Source of the DNA: an uncultured Prevotellaceae bacterium
Lineage (GTDB): Bacteria > Bacteroidota > Bacteroidia > Bacteroidales > Bacteroidaceae
Length of the DNA stretch: 64,000 bases
Assembly (NCBI GenBank): GCA_900315095.1
Contig: OMXS01000002.1
Location: 62,001 to 126,000 of the forward strand
Direction of reading: 5' to 3'
A program made the translations under genes and the position numbers. Shown here piece by piece: positions 1-8,012 of the stretch; the stretch's first letter is position 1, and the number at the start of each line of letters is the position of its first letter. The notes under the pieces were generated by a model. That model saw nothing but the letters and a program-made list of their open reading frames with translations, was not told the origin of the DNA and did no database searches.

Positions 1-750
1 ATAAGAGGAGTTGAAATGAGTGATGTCTGCATCGGCAAAAACGTTCCAGTGGTCATTAATGTCATATCCAAGTTTTATGTAACCGCCATACTGTTCAAAT
101 CCCATTCTCGGACGGTGATTGTCGGTGCGGCTGTACTGTGCAGCAACGGTAGATGAGAATTTCCCGCTTCTGAACTGGTTGCTTGCCTCGCTCTGAAATG
201 TTCCCCATGAGCCAGCGCCGAGATTGATGTGAGTGCGCACGCCGTCGCGTTTCATCCCTCGCGTAACGATGTTTATGACACCTCCGAGTGCATTTGAACC
301 GTAAAGCACAGATGCAGGACCTCGCAGAACCTCCACGCGCTCGGCCATCAGCGACTGGTAACTGTCTGAGATGGAATGTCCGAAAATACCTTGATATTGC
401 GGATGTCCGTCGATAAGCACCAACAACTGTCCTGTGCCCGATGACACACCGCGCAGGTTAATTCCTCCAGCAGCGCCGCCGCTGACACCATATCCCATCA
501 TCGAACGTGACGTGACAAAGAGTCCTGGAACCTGTTCCGCCAGCGTCGGCAGCACGTTGATGCGCTGGTTCTCTGTTAGTTTCTCACGTCCAACAACAGA
601 AATTGTCATTGGCAGGTGTCGCACATCGGTGGCATTACGTGTTCCTGTTACCACAACATTGTCTAATGCGATAGCTGTGGTGTCTGCTAATTGCGCGTGA
701 ACGGCAAGTCCGCTGAGTGCCGTTACAATGGTAAGGAATGTTTTTCTCAT
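1..750 (-). CDS. TonB-dependent outer-membrane receptor, N-terminal part (runs off left edge)
   Basis: The frame reads from an ATG at 750 to the window edge with no stop, giving the first 250 residues. It begins with a Sec signal peptide of about 20 residues, followed by a plug domain containing the typical segment LYGSNALGGVINI near residues 145-160 and the first strands of a beta barrel. TonB-dependent receptors import iron chelates, cobalamin or oligosaccharides across the outer membrane using TonB energy. There is no carboxypeptidase-like N-terminal extension of the kind seen in SusC proteins, so a siderophore or vitamin-type receptor is more likely. The substrate cannot be told. Family assignment is sure; the C-terminal barrel is outside the window. 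Confidence 0.93.
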   Translation of the reverse strand, partial: MRKTFLTIVTALSGLAVHAQLADTTAIALDNVVVTGTRNATDVRHLPMTISVVGREKLTENQRINVLPTLAEQVPGLFVTSRSMMGYGVSGGAAGGINLRGVSSGTGQLLVLIDGHPQYQGIFGHSISDSYQSLMAERVEVLRGPASVLYGSNALGGVINIVTRGMKRDGVRTHINLGAGSWGTFQSEASNQFRSGKFSSTVAAQYSRTDNHRPRMGFEQYGGYIKLGYDINDHWNVFADADITHFNSSY

Positions 751-783
751 TTGTTTATAATTAATAATTCTTCCGATTCTGAT

Positions 784-793
784 TGCAAATATA
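784..793 (-). promoter_or_regulatory. -7 promoter element of the TonB receptor gene
   Basis: On the minus strand the bases read TATATTTGCA, a match to the Bacteroidetes -7 consensus TAnnTTTG, about 35 bases upstream of the ATG. No good -33 box stands at the usual spacing. Confidence 0.6.
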
Positions 794-798
794 CGAAA

Positions 799-834
799 AA
801 ATCCGTAGCTCCTCTTTATACAAACTACGGATTT
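799..834. terminator. Hairpin between methyltransferase gene and TonB receptor gene
   Basis: A perfect 10-bp inverted repeat (AAATCCGTAG and its complement) with a 16-base loop lies downstream of the methyltransferase stop and just upstream of the receptor promoter. A run of T on the minus strand follows it, so it probably terminates the methyltransferase transcript. Confidence 0.6.
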
Positions 835-869
835 AATTACCATTTTTACATTATTAACTATAATGCAAG

Positions 870-1496
870 TCACTTCTTGTGTGCTGTCACGCATAGCCTG
901 TGCCTCTTCGGGTCGTGGAGTATCTCAATATCTGCGAACCCGGCATTAGTGAGATGCTCCTGTAGCTCTGCAGAATTGTAGGTGTGCATGTCGTCAACTA
1001 CCTTATCCCATTTTATTCCTTTCTCCTCGCCGTCGGCCTCATTCACAATAACAAACCTTCCTCTTGCTTTTAGCACTCGCCACACCTGACGGAACGAGTC
1101 TTCTATCGACGGCCAGAAATAAACTGTCTCGAAGGCGGTGACTAAGTCAAACTCTTCTTCGTTGTAGGGTAGTGTGGCAACATTGCCTTCCTTAACGTCG
1201 CATCTTTTATGTGCAATGGCGGCAGCATTCACTTCGATGGATTTCTTAACCGATACTGGTGAATAGTCGATACCGGCAACATATCCGTTAGGACAGAGTT
1301 GTAGCAGCCTTGCAATGTTGCCTCCACCTCCGCAGCCGATGTCGAGGACACGACTGTCGTCATTGATAACCAGATTAGACAGAGCCCACTTTGCAAGCAT
1401 AGCATGGGCGTTGCCGTTCATCCCTGTCACCATGATTTTGCCGATAACACCTTGTGGTTTACGGGCGTTGTTGAAAACTTTCTTTAGTACATTCAT
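870..1496 (-). CDS. Class I SAM-dependent methyltransferase
   Basis: This 208-residue protein has the Rossmann-fold methyltransferase motif I (VLDIGCGGGGN, residues 50-60), an acidic residue after strand beta2 (AGIDYSP) and a motif IV-like stretch (DLVTAFETVYFW). It belongs to the UbiE/Methyltransf_11 type group, which methylates small molecules. The substrate cannot be inferred. I placed the start at 1496, because the longer frame to 1583 crosses its own promoter at 1553-1584 and the protein from the internal Met has normal length. It stands alone between the receptor gene and the divergent rprX. Confidence 0.85.
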   Translation of the reverse strand: MNVLKKVFNNARKPQGVIGKIMVTGMNGNAHAMLAKWALSNLVINDDSRVLDIGCGGGGNIARLLQLCPNGYVAGIDYSPVSVKKSIEVNAAAIAHKRCDVKEGNVATLPYNEEEFDLVTAFETVYFWPSIEDSFRQVWRVLKARGRFVIVNEADGEEKGIKWDKVVDDMHTYNSAELQEHLTNAGFADIEILHDPKRHRLCVTAHKK

Positions 1497-1552
1497 GCTA
1501 CATTCATTTTTAATAAAAATAATACTACATATAAAACATTCCTTTTGCGCTG

Positions 1553-1584
1553 CAAAGATACTTTTTAAGCAAACAATAAACAAT
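1553..1584 (-). promoter_or_regulatory. Promoter of the methyltransferase gene
   Basis: The minus strand has TATCTTTG (1553-1560) and a TTG 20 bases upstream, a standard Bacteroidetes promoter. It rules out the longer start at 1583. The remaining 1585-1788 is AT-rich and shows nothing else recognisable. Confidence 0.7.
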
Positions 1585-1788
1585 ACCTAATATTTATGAA
1601 ATTTATAGTTAAATATGGTATGCATTTACTTTGCCAAGCTTTTTCTACGCCCGTCTTTTGTGTGCGTTTAAATATAAATCAATAATTTGTAGTGTATGAT
1701 TGTTAAATATAAAGCAATAAAACAGTTAATTAAATTAAAGTTAACCAAAATAATTAACTTAAAAAGTACAACAAAAGAGAAAAGACAT

Positions 1789-1796
1789 TACTTTTG
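1789..1796 (+). promoter_or_regulatory. -7 element of the rprX-rprY promoter
   Basis: TACTTTTG fits the -7 box and lies 47 bases upstream of the kinase ATG. No clear -33 box is seen. Confidence 0.55.
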
Positions 1797-1843
1797 CAGA
1801 TGTAAACGAAAACTCAGCGCCTCCATGTGAGACGCACAACGAT

Positions 1844-3388
1844 ATGAAGAAAAGAACGATATGGATGATAGCGACTGTGATGGGGCTTAGCTTCCTTGCT
1901 TTGCTCTTCTTGCAGCTCAGTTACATCGAAGAGATGGTGAAGATGAAAAAGGAGCAGTTCGATGAATCAGTCAAACGCTCGCTTTATCAAGCATCACGTC
2001 ATCTTGAGCTGAACGAGACACTTCGTTATCTGGAGAAGGATGTTAACCGAGCAGGGCGCCGCGCGGCAAGAAAAGACTCGGTGAACGGGCAGCAAGGCGA
2101 TGCTAAACAGGCATCACATCAGCTGGGAGCAGTGTCAAGCGGTGCTACTTATTCTTCATTCCAGTTAAAGTCGGTAAACATGAAGCCTGGGCAGATGCCC
2201 AAAGGCTTGATACTTCGCAACGACAAGAATGCTATTTCGGAGGCATCAAAGTCGATGAAGGAGATAGTTAAGAACCGTTATGTTTATCAAAAGGCTCTGC
2301 TCGACGAGGTTGTTTACAGTATACTTTATACCGCATCGGAAAAGCCTCTGCGTGAGAGAGTTAACTTCAATATGCTCGACAAGGACATTAAAGTGGAACT
2401 GACAAACAACGGAATCAATATTCCATATCATTTCACGGTGTCCACACAGGACGGACAAGAGGTTTACCGTTGTCCCGACTACACCGAAGAGGGAGAAGAA
2501 TACACATACATCCAGGATCTTTTTCAAAACGACCCTCAGCAGAAATCGGGTGTTGTGAAGATTCATTTCCCAACGATGAACAGTTACATTTTCTCCTCTG
2601 TACGCTTCATGATTCCTTCTGTGGCGTTCACGCTGGTGCTGCTCGTGACCTTCATCTTCACAATCGCTGTGATATTCCGTCAGAAACGACTGACCGAGAT
2701 AAAGAACGACTTCATCAACAACATGACTCACGAGCTGAAGACTCCTATCTCGAGCATCTCACTTGCTGCGCAGATGATGAACGACGAGGCTGTGACAAAG
2801 AGCCCTGCAATGATGAAGCATCTCGGTGGAGTGGTGAACGACGAGTCGAAGCGACTGCGATTCCTCGTGGAGAAAGTGCTGCAAATGTCAATGTTCGACG
2901 ACAAGACGGCAATCTTCAAGAAGAAAGAGCTCGACCTGAATGAGATGGTTGAAAACATCGCAAACTCTTTCTCGTTGCGCGTGGAGCATACAGGTGGCCG
3001 CATAAACACGTTGGTTGAAGCAGAGAACTCAAAGATATACGTTGACGAGATACACTTCTCCAACGTGATACACAACCTCATGGACAACGCGGTGAAATAT
3101 AAGAAGGAGGAAGGACCGCTGATTCTCGAGGTGCATACGTGGAACGCTGACGGCAAACTGATGCTCTCTATACAGGACAACGGCATAGGAATAAAGAAGG
3201 AGAACCTAAAGAAGGTGTTCGAGAAGTTCTATCGTGTACATACTGGCAACGTGCATAACGTGAAGGGATTCGGTCTCGGTTTGGCATACGTTAAGAAGAT
3301 CGTTGACCTGCATAAGGGTGAGATAAAGGTGGAAAGCACCTACGGCAAGGGAACAAAGTTCACCATCGCGCTGCCGGAGATAACTTGA
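1844..3388 (+). CDS. rprX: Membrane sensor histidine kinase RprX-like
   Basis: This 514-residue sensor kinase has a transmembrane helix at about 7-27, a periplasmic sensor region of about 230 residues and a second helix at about 258-280. The cytoplasmic core has an H-box with the phospho-acceptor His296 (MTHELKTPIS), an N-box (HNLMDNAVKYK), a G1 box (DNGIGI), an F-box (FEKFYR) and a G2 box (GFGLGLAYVKK). It autophosphorylates and passes phosphate to the regulator encoded 95 bases downstream. The pair matches my memory of Bacteroides RprX/RprY, a pair studied with respect to tetracycline and redox/metabolic regulation. The signal sensed is not evident. Confidence 0.9.
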   Translation: MKKRTIWMIATVMGLSFLALLFLQLSYIEEMVKMKKEQFDESVKRSLYQASRHLELNETLRYLEKDVNRAGRRAARKDSVNGQQGDAKQASHQLGAVSSGATYSSFQLKSVNMKPGQMPKGLILRNDKNAISEASKSMKEIVKNRYVYQKALLDEVVYSILYTASEKPLRERVNFNMLDKDIKVELTNNGINIPYHFTVSTQDGQEVYRCPDYTEEGEEYTYIQDLFQNDPQQKSGVVKIHFPTMNSYIFSSVRFMIPSVAFTLVLLVTFIFTIAVIFRQKRLTEIKNDFINNMTHELKTPISSISLAAQMMNDEAVTKSPAMMKHLGGVVNDESKRLRFLVEKVLQMSMFDDKTAIFKKKELDLNEMVENIANSFSLRVEHTGGRINTLVEAENSKIYVDEIHFSNVIHNLMDNAVKYKKEEGPLILEVHTWNADGKLMLSIQDNGIGIKKENLKKVFEKFYRVHTGNVHNVKGFGLGLAYVKKIVDLHKGEIKVESTYGKGTKFTIALPEIT

Positions 3389-3483
3389 AAAAAGAATAAA
3401 TCAATAAGTATTAACCACGCCTCTTGTAAGGTTTCGTTCACTCGGTGAGCATACGGAGGGAGGCATAATAAAATTAAAGGATT

Positions 3484-4185
3484 ATGGAAGAACAACTGAA
3501 AATCTTGCTTTGCGAGGACGATGAGAACCTCGGAATGTTGCTTCGTGAGTATCTGCAGGCAAAAGGCTTCAATGCAGAGTTGTGCACTGACGGTGAGGCT
3601 GGTTACAAAGCCTTCCTTAAGAGCAAGTTCGACATCGCTGTGCTCGACGTGATGATGCCAAAGAAAGACGGTTTCGCATTGGCACAGGACATTCGTCAGG
3701 CAAATGCCGAAATACCTATTATCTTCCTTACTGCAAAGACTTTGAAGGAAGATATCCTTGAGGGCTTCAAGATAGGTGCCGACGACTATATCACAAAACC
3801 GTTCTCTATGGAAGAGCTGGTGCTGCGTATCGAGGCAATACTGCGTCGTGTTCGCGGAAAGAAGACAAAGGAGAGCACCCAGTATCAGATTGGACGCTTC
3901 GTTTTCGATACACAGAAGCAACTGCTCACTATCGGCGACAAGCAGACAAAGCTTACAACAAAGGAAAACGAACTGCTGGCTCTTCTCTGCAGCCATGCTA
4001 ACGAGATACTGCAGCGCGACTTCGCTCTGAAGACCATCTGGATAGATGATAACTATTTCAACGCACGTTCTATGGATGTTTACATCACAAAACTGCGCAA
4101 GCATCTTAAGGACGATGACCAGATAGAAATCATCAATATCCACGGTAAGGGTTATAAACTGATAACCCCAGATGCTGAGGCTTAA
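3484..4185 (+). CDS. rprY: OmpR-family response regulator RprY
   Basis: The 233-residue protein has an N-terminal receiver domain with the acidic pair near residues 12-13, phospho-acceptor Asp55 (VLDVMMPKKDG), Thr in FLTAK and Lys in TKPFS, followed by an OmpR/PhoB winged-helix domain from about 135 to 230 ending HGKGYKL. The N-terminal sequence is close to what I recall of Bacteroides RprY, which supports the name. It is the cognate partner of the kinase encoded immediately upstream. It should bind DNA as a dimer when phosphorylated. Confidence 0.93.
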   Translation: MEEQLKILLCEDDENLGMLLREYLQAKGFNAELCTDGEAGYKAFLKSKFDIAVLDVMMPKKDGFALAQDIRQANAEIPIIFLTAKTLKEDILEGFKIGADDYITKPFSMEELVLRIEAILRRVRGKKTKESTQYQIGRFVFDTQKQLLTIGDKQTKLTTKENELLALLCSHANEILQRDFALKTIWIDDNYFNARSMDVYITKLRKHLKDDDQIEIINIHGKGYKLITPDAEA

Positions 4186-4224
4186 ATTGCCACTTGGCAC
4201 CTCTTAAGGTGCTACATATATCTA

Positions 4225-4304
4225 ACGGCTTAACAAAGTTAATAACATAGTCGAACAAAGTTAATAAGATTGTTCAACAAAGTTAATAACATTGTTAAGC
4301 CGTT
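4225..4304. repeat. Three tandem 22-bp palindromic units capped by a 13-bp inverted repeat
   Basis: Three units of the type AACAAAGTTAATAACATTGTT (4232-4253, 4254-4275, 4276-4296) follow one another. The outer ends 4224-4236 and 4292-4304 are perfect complements over 13 bp (AACGGCTTAACAA). The same unit occurs four times at 42934-43020. It lies between the rprY stop and the end of the convergent small gene, so it could serve as a terminator for both, but there is no U-tract. Confidence 0.8.
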
Positions 4305-4343
4305 TGGCGTTAGTTGAAAACAAAGAAGTTACGAGTGAGGTTC

Positions 4344-4535
4344 TTAGTACTTGTGATTTCGCTTCAAAATCACCACATGTGCAATTACTCCTGCTATGAT
4401 CAGGAAAAGTGAAACGAACAGCACAGCATGGCTTGTTGTCCATCCTAAAAGGAATGAAAGCACAAGCAACAACGTGCCGATATATACAGCTGCCAAGCCG
4501 ATGTGTGGCAAAATGATGTTCAGATATTTCCTCAT
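4344..4535 (-). CDS. Small two-helix membrane protein, unknown function
   Basis: The 63-residue product has two hydrophobic helices (about residues 12-31 and 36-56) separated by a short polar turn, and ends in a basic tail. It resembles the many tiny inner-membrane proteins annotated as hypothetical in Bacteroidales. I do not recognise its function. The start is supported by a promoter whose -7 box is only 8 bases away, which leaves almost no untranslated leader. It stands alone, convergent with rprY. Confidence 0.7.
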   Translation of the reverse strand: MRKYLNIILPHIGLAAVYIGTLLLVLSFLLGWTTSHAVLFVSLFLIIAGVIAHVVILKRNHKY

Positions 4536-4543
4536 TACGGGTG

Positions 4544-4551
4544 CAAAAGTA
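4544..4551 (-). promoter_or_regulatory. -7 element giving a nearly leaderless transcript
   Basis: TACTTTTG on the minus strand ends 8 bases before the ATG at 4535. The expected transcription start falls within a few bases of the start codon. Confidence 0.55.
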
Positions 4552-4669
4552 TGAAAAGAAATCGGATAAAAGCACTCTGTAGCAAAGAATTATACCGACG
4601 AAAGGTTAATAATGCTTAAATCTTGGATAACTCTTAACTTCTATCCCCTCACTTCTAACTAAAAAGTTG

Positions 4670-4677
4670 TACCTTTG
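4670..4677 (+). promoter_or_regulatory. -7 element and leader of the rpsF-rpsR-rplI operon
   Basis: TACCTTTG is followed by a 60-base leader. The leader contains a short ATGCC/GGCAT hairpin and CCG-containing bases near its 5' end. S6:S18 complexes bind such leaders in other bacteria to repress their own operon. I cannot confirm that fold here by eye. Confidence 0.55.
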
Positions 4678-4737
4678 CACCCGCTTTGGCGTATGCCCAG
4701 GCATAATCATTAATTAATCAATTTATTTACAAACAAA

Positions 4738-5082
4738 ATGAATCAATACGAAACCGTTTTCATTTTAACTCCCGTTTTGTCTGATGAGCAGGCAAAGGAA
4801 ACGGTCGCTAAATTCAAGAAAATTCTCACCGACAATGGTGCTGAGATTCTGAACGAAGAGGCCTGGGGACTGAAAAAACTGGCTTACCAGATTGAGAAGA
4901 AAACATCAGGATTCTACTTCCTGCTGGAGTACAAGGCTGAGCCAAGTGTAATCAAAACATTCGAGACAGGATTGCGTCGCGATGAGAAAGTAATCCGTTT
5001 CTTGACAGTTAAGCTCGAGAAGTATGCTGCACAGTATGCTGAAAAGAGAAGAAACAAGAACGCTAAAAAAGAGGAGGCATAA
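4738..5082 (+). CDS. rpsF: 30S ribosomal protein S6
   Basis: The 114-residue protein has the S6 start [12 protein letters not shown] and the central block [17 protein letters not shown] that packs against S18. It belongs to the small subunit platform. It has the usual length with a basic C-terminal tail. It is first in the operon rpsF-rpsR-rplI, two bases from rpsR, an arrangement common across bacteria. Confidence 0.98.
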   Translation: MNQYETVFILTPVLSDEQAKETVAKFKKILTDNGAEILNEEAWGLKKLAYQIEKKTSGFYFLLEYKAEPSVIKTFETGLRRDEKVIRFLTVKLEKYAAQYAEKRRNKNAKKEEA

Positions 5083-5084
5083 TT

Positions 5085-5354
5085 ATGGCAGTACAAGACA
5101 GTGAAATCCGTTATTTGACAGCTCCTTCTATTGACACAAAGAAGAAGAAGTATTGCCGTTTCAAGAAGAGCGGTATCAAGTACATCGATTACAAGGATCC
5201 CGAGTTCCTTAAGAAATTCCTCAACGAGCAAGGAAAGATTCTTCCTCGCCGCATTACAGGAACATCTCTGAAGTATCAGCGCCGCGTGGCTCAGGCCGTT
5301 AAGCGTGCACGCCAGATAGCTCTGCTCCCATACGTTACAGACATGATGAAGTAA
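5085..5354 (+). CDS. rpsR: 30S ribosomal protein S18
   Basis: The 89-residue basic protein has the S18 signature region [17 protein letters not shown] and the C-terminal block [18 protein letters not shown]. It binds S6 and the 16S rRNA platform. It follows rpsF by two bases and precedes rplI by ten, so the three are co-translated. Length is normal. Confidence 0.98.
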   Translation: MAVQDSEIRYLTAPSIDTKKKKYCRFKKSGIKYIDYKDPEFLKKFLNEQGKILPRRITGTSLKYQRRVAQAVKRARQIALLPYVTDMMK

Positions 5355-5364
5355 GAAAAGAATT

Positions 5365-5922
5365 ATGGAAATTATACTTAAAGAAGACATCATAGGATTA
5401 GGTTACAAGAACGACATCGTAACCGTTAAGAACGGCTATGGCCGTAACTATCTTATCCCTACAGGAAAAGGCGTTATCGCAAGCGAGAGCGCAAAGAAGG
5501 TGCTCGCAGAGAACCTTAAGCAGCAGGCTCACAAGCTGGCAGCTCAGAAGGCTGCAGCAGAGGAGAAGGCCGCTAAGTTCGAGGGCGTAGCACTCGTAAT
5601 TCCTGCAAAGGTTTCTGCAACAGGTCAGCTCTACGGTTCTGTAAATGCTGCCAAGGTTGCTGAGGCATTGGCTGAGAAGGGTATCGAGGTTGACCGCAAG
5701 ATTATCACCATGCGTGACATCAAGCACGTTGGCGACTTCGAGGCTATTGTACACTTCCACAAGGAGGTTGAGGTTAAGGTTCCTGTAACTGTTGTTGCAG
5801 AGAACGAGCCTGTTGCTGCTCCTGCAGAGGAAGTAGAAGAGGCACCTGTTGTTGAAGAGGCTACAGTAGAAGAGCCAGAGGTTGAGGCTCCTGCAGAGGA
5901 GGAAGCTCCTGCAGAGGCTTAA
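5365..5922 (+). CDS. rplI: 50S ribosomal protein L9 with acidic C-terminal extension
   Basis: The N-terminal domain (residues 1-50, with GLGYKNDIVTVKNGYGRNYLIP), the long connecting helix and the C-terminal domain are typical of L9, which binds 23S rRNA near L1. The family is usually about 148 residues. This one has 185 because of a tail of about 40 residues made almost only of Glu, Ala, Pro and Val, encoded by reiterated GCTCCTGCAGAGGA-like segments. Such tails occur in some Bacteroidales L9 proteins and vary in length. The last gene of the operon is followed by a clear terminator. Confidence 0.96.
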   Translation: MEIILKEDIIGLGYKNDIVTVKNGYGRNYLIPTGKGVIASESAKKVLAENLKQQAHKLAAQKAAAEEKAAKFEGVALVIPAKVSATGQLYGSVNAAKVAEALAEKGIEVDRKIITMRDIKHVGDFEAIVHFHKEVEVKVPVTVVAENEPVAAPAEEVEEAPVVEEATVEEPEVEAPAEEEAPAEA

Positions 5923-5964
5923 TCGAAAGACAATTTTCGCGCTGTAAAGCAGTTTTTATAAGCG

Positions 5965-6001
5965 TCCCGGCTATCATTATTGATGGTCGGGATTCTTTTT
6001 G
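5965..6001 (+). terminator. Intrinsic terminator of the rpsF operon
   Basis: A 12-bp stem (TCCCGGCTATCA pairing with TGATGGTCGGGA, two non-Watson-Crick positions) with a four-base loop is followed by TTCTTTTTG. Confidence 0.85.
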
Positions 6002-6030
6002 CTATACAGTAAAAAAGTTGACATTTTTCA

Positions 6031-6060
6031 TTGATTATTACGCGATTAGTGTTATCTTTG
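6031..6060 (+). promoter_or_regulatory. Promoter of the secreted TIM-barrel protein gene
   Basis: TTG at 6031 and TATCTTTG at 6053 are separated by 19 bases, matching the Bacteroidetes consensus. The ATG lies 41 bases downstream. Confidence 0.7.
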
Positions 6061-6101
6061 CAGACATAAACAACCTATTCACTATTAACGCATTGTAATC
6101 T

Positions 6102-7976
6102 ATGAAAAGAATCGAGTCTTTACTCCTCTTATTGTTTGCAGTCGTATTGTCATTGCAAGCGAAGAACTATCAGAATTTCAAGGTGTCAACTTATATCCGT
6201 GCACAGGATGTGGCACGAATGGCTGACGACAGCTTCCTGGAATCTACGTGGCGAACCATCAGTGAGCAGATAGACATTGATAAAATCTATCTTGAGACAC
6301 ACCGCGATGCTTTCATCGTTGATGAGAAAACGCTTCTCAAAGTTAAGAACTTCTTTCTTAAACAAGGACTTGAAGTGGGTGGAGGTATTACATACACCAT
6401 TTCGGAACCTACCGATTTTGAGACTTACAGTTATGCAACACCTGCCGACCGCGATAAGGTGCGGCAGATAGCGGAATACACAGCGAAGCACTTCGATGAC
6501 TTTATTCTTGACGACTTCTTCTTTATCGACATCAAGAACGATAACGAGATAGCAGCGAAAGGCAGCAAGAGCTGGACCGACTACCGTCTGCGTCTTATGT
6601 CGGATGCTGGCAAGGAACTGGTGGTGGAGCCAGCAAAGCGTGTTAACCCAAAAGTAAAAGTGATAATAAAATACCCTAACTGGTACGACCATTTCCAAGG
6701 ACTGGGATTCAACCTCGAAGAAGAACCTCTCTATTTCGATGGTCTGTGGACAGGAACGGAGACACGTGACCCAGGCAGCGCACAGCACCTGCAGAACTAT
6801 CTTAGTTACAACATCATGCGTTTCTTTGAGAACATCGCACCAGGAAAGAACGGCGGCGGTTGGGTGGATGCCGGTGGAATACAGATGGGCATCGACCGTT
6901 ATGCCGAGCAGGTGCACCTCACCATGCTCTCTAAGTCGCGCGAGATAATCCTTTGGAACTACATGCAATTGGCAGAGGTCAAAATCAATCCTAACATGCG
7001 GCGTAGTTGGCAAGACGCTGGAGGCAACAGCTTCAACTACGACGAGATGATGTCGCCGTTCAAGAAGGGAAAGAAGACCATCGAGCCATCTACTCTTGCT
7101 CGCATTGCTGCCGTGACATTGAAGCAGGATGATGAACTTCTTAGCAAACTCGGCAATCCAACGGGCATCGTTTCTTACAAACCGTTTCATTCTTCGGGCG
7201 AGGATTTCCTGCAAAACTACCTCGGCATGATAGGTCTTCCGATGGACATGCACCCTAGTTTCGTTGAGGGCAAGCAGCAGATACTGCTCACACAACAGGC
7301 AGCCAAGGACAAGGACATCGTGGAGAAGATGAAGGCACAACTACGTCAGGGCAACGATGTCATCATCACCACAGGCTTGCTGAAGGAGATTAAGGAGCAG
7401 TTGGCAGACATCTGCGAACTCTATTGCGGTGACTTGAAGGCAATCGTAAATGATTTCGGGCTTTACGGAAAGTCAGAGCGTGAGTTCATCATCCCGCAAG
7501 TGAAGTATTTCACCAACGACTCGTGGGAGGTGGTCAGCGCTGGTCGTCCTCTTAATGGCGGCGTGTCAGGTTATCCCGTTCTTCTGCGCAACAAATACTC
7601 TAAAGGCACTCTCTTCGTGCTCACTATTCCTGATGATTTCGGAAATCTCTACGATTATCCCGAAGGAGCACTCAACATGATACGCAAGTATTTCAGCCGT
7701 GACTTAGGCTATTACATCGAAGGCAAGTCAAAGGTATCGCTGTTCCCTTATGACAACAACACATTCGTTGTGGAGAATTTCAACGATGAACCAGTAGAGG
7801 TGAACATCGTCTTTAATAACAAGGTTGCAGCGATGAAGAACCTCGAAAACAACAATAGCGTGAAACCGGCAGAGGGTATTGTATATGGTAACAACCGCTG
7901 GTCGCAATACAAAGAAGGGCAGACTGTGTTCAAGACCACACTGCCTGCCCATTCGTATAAGGCTTTCGGGTATTAA
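6102..7976 (+). CDS. Secreted putative glycoside hydrolase with GATase-like domain
   Basis: The 624-residue product has a signal peptide of about 20 residues. Residues 25-330 look like a TIM barrel, with an acidic cluster at the end of one strand (DDFFFID, about 144-150) and a second at DGLWTGTE. Residues about 365-520 resemble the glutamine-amidotransferase-like trimerisation domain of GH42-type enzymes (ILLTQQAAKD, VIITTGLL), and a small beta domain closes the protein. I infer a polysaccharide-active enzyme of the GH-A type, but I do not recognise a numbered family. It is convergent with the CE15-like esterase gene, 36 bases away. Confidence 0.55.
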   Translation: MKRIESLLLLLFAVVLSLQAKNYQNFKVSTYIRAQDVARMADDSFLESTWRTISEQIDIDKIYLETHRDAFIVDEKTLLKVKNFFLKQGLEVGGGITYTISEPTDFETYSYATPADRDKVRQIAEYTAKHFDDFILDDFFFIDIKNDNEIAAKGSKSWTDYRLRLMSDAGKELVVEPAKRVNPKVKVIIKYPNWYDHFQGLGFNLEEEPLYFDGLWTGTETRDPGSAQHLQNYLSYNIMRFFENIAPGKNGGGWVDAGGIQMGIDRYAEQVHLTMLSKSREIILWNYMQLAEVKINPNMRRSWQDAGGNSFNYDEMMSPFKKGKKTIEPSTLARIAAVTLKQDDELLSKLGNPTGIVSYKPFHSSGEDFLQNYLGMIGLPMDMHPSFVEGKQQILLTQQAAKDKDIVEKMKAQLRQGNDVIITTGLLKEIKEQLADICELYCGDLKAIVNDFGLYGKSEREFIIPQVKYFTNDSWEVVSAGRPLNGGVSGYPVLLRNKYSKGTLFVLTIPDDFGNLYDYPEGALNMIRKYFSRDLGYYIEGKSKVSLFPYDNNTFVVENFNDEPVEVNIVFNNKVAAMKNLENNNSVKPAEGIVYGNNRWSQYKEGQTVFKTTLPAHSYKAFGY

Positions 7977-8012
7977 AAGAGGTTGAGATACATTCCCTCT
8001 TCCCTCTGTATT

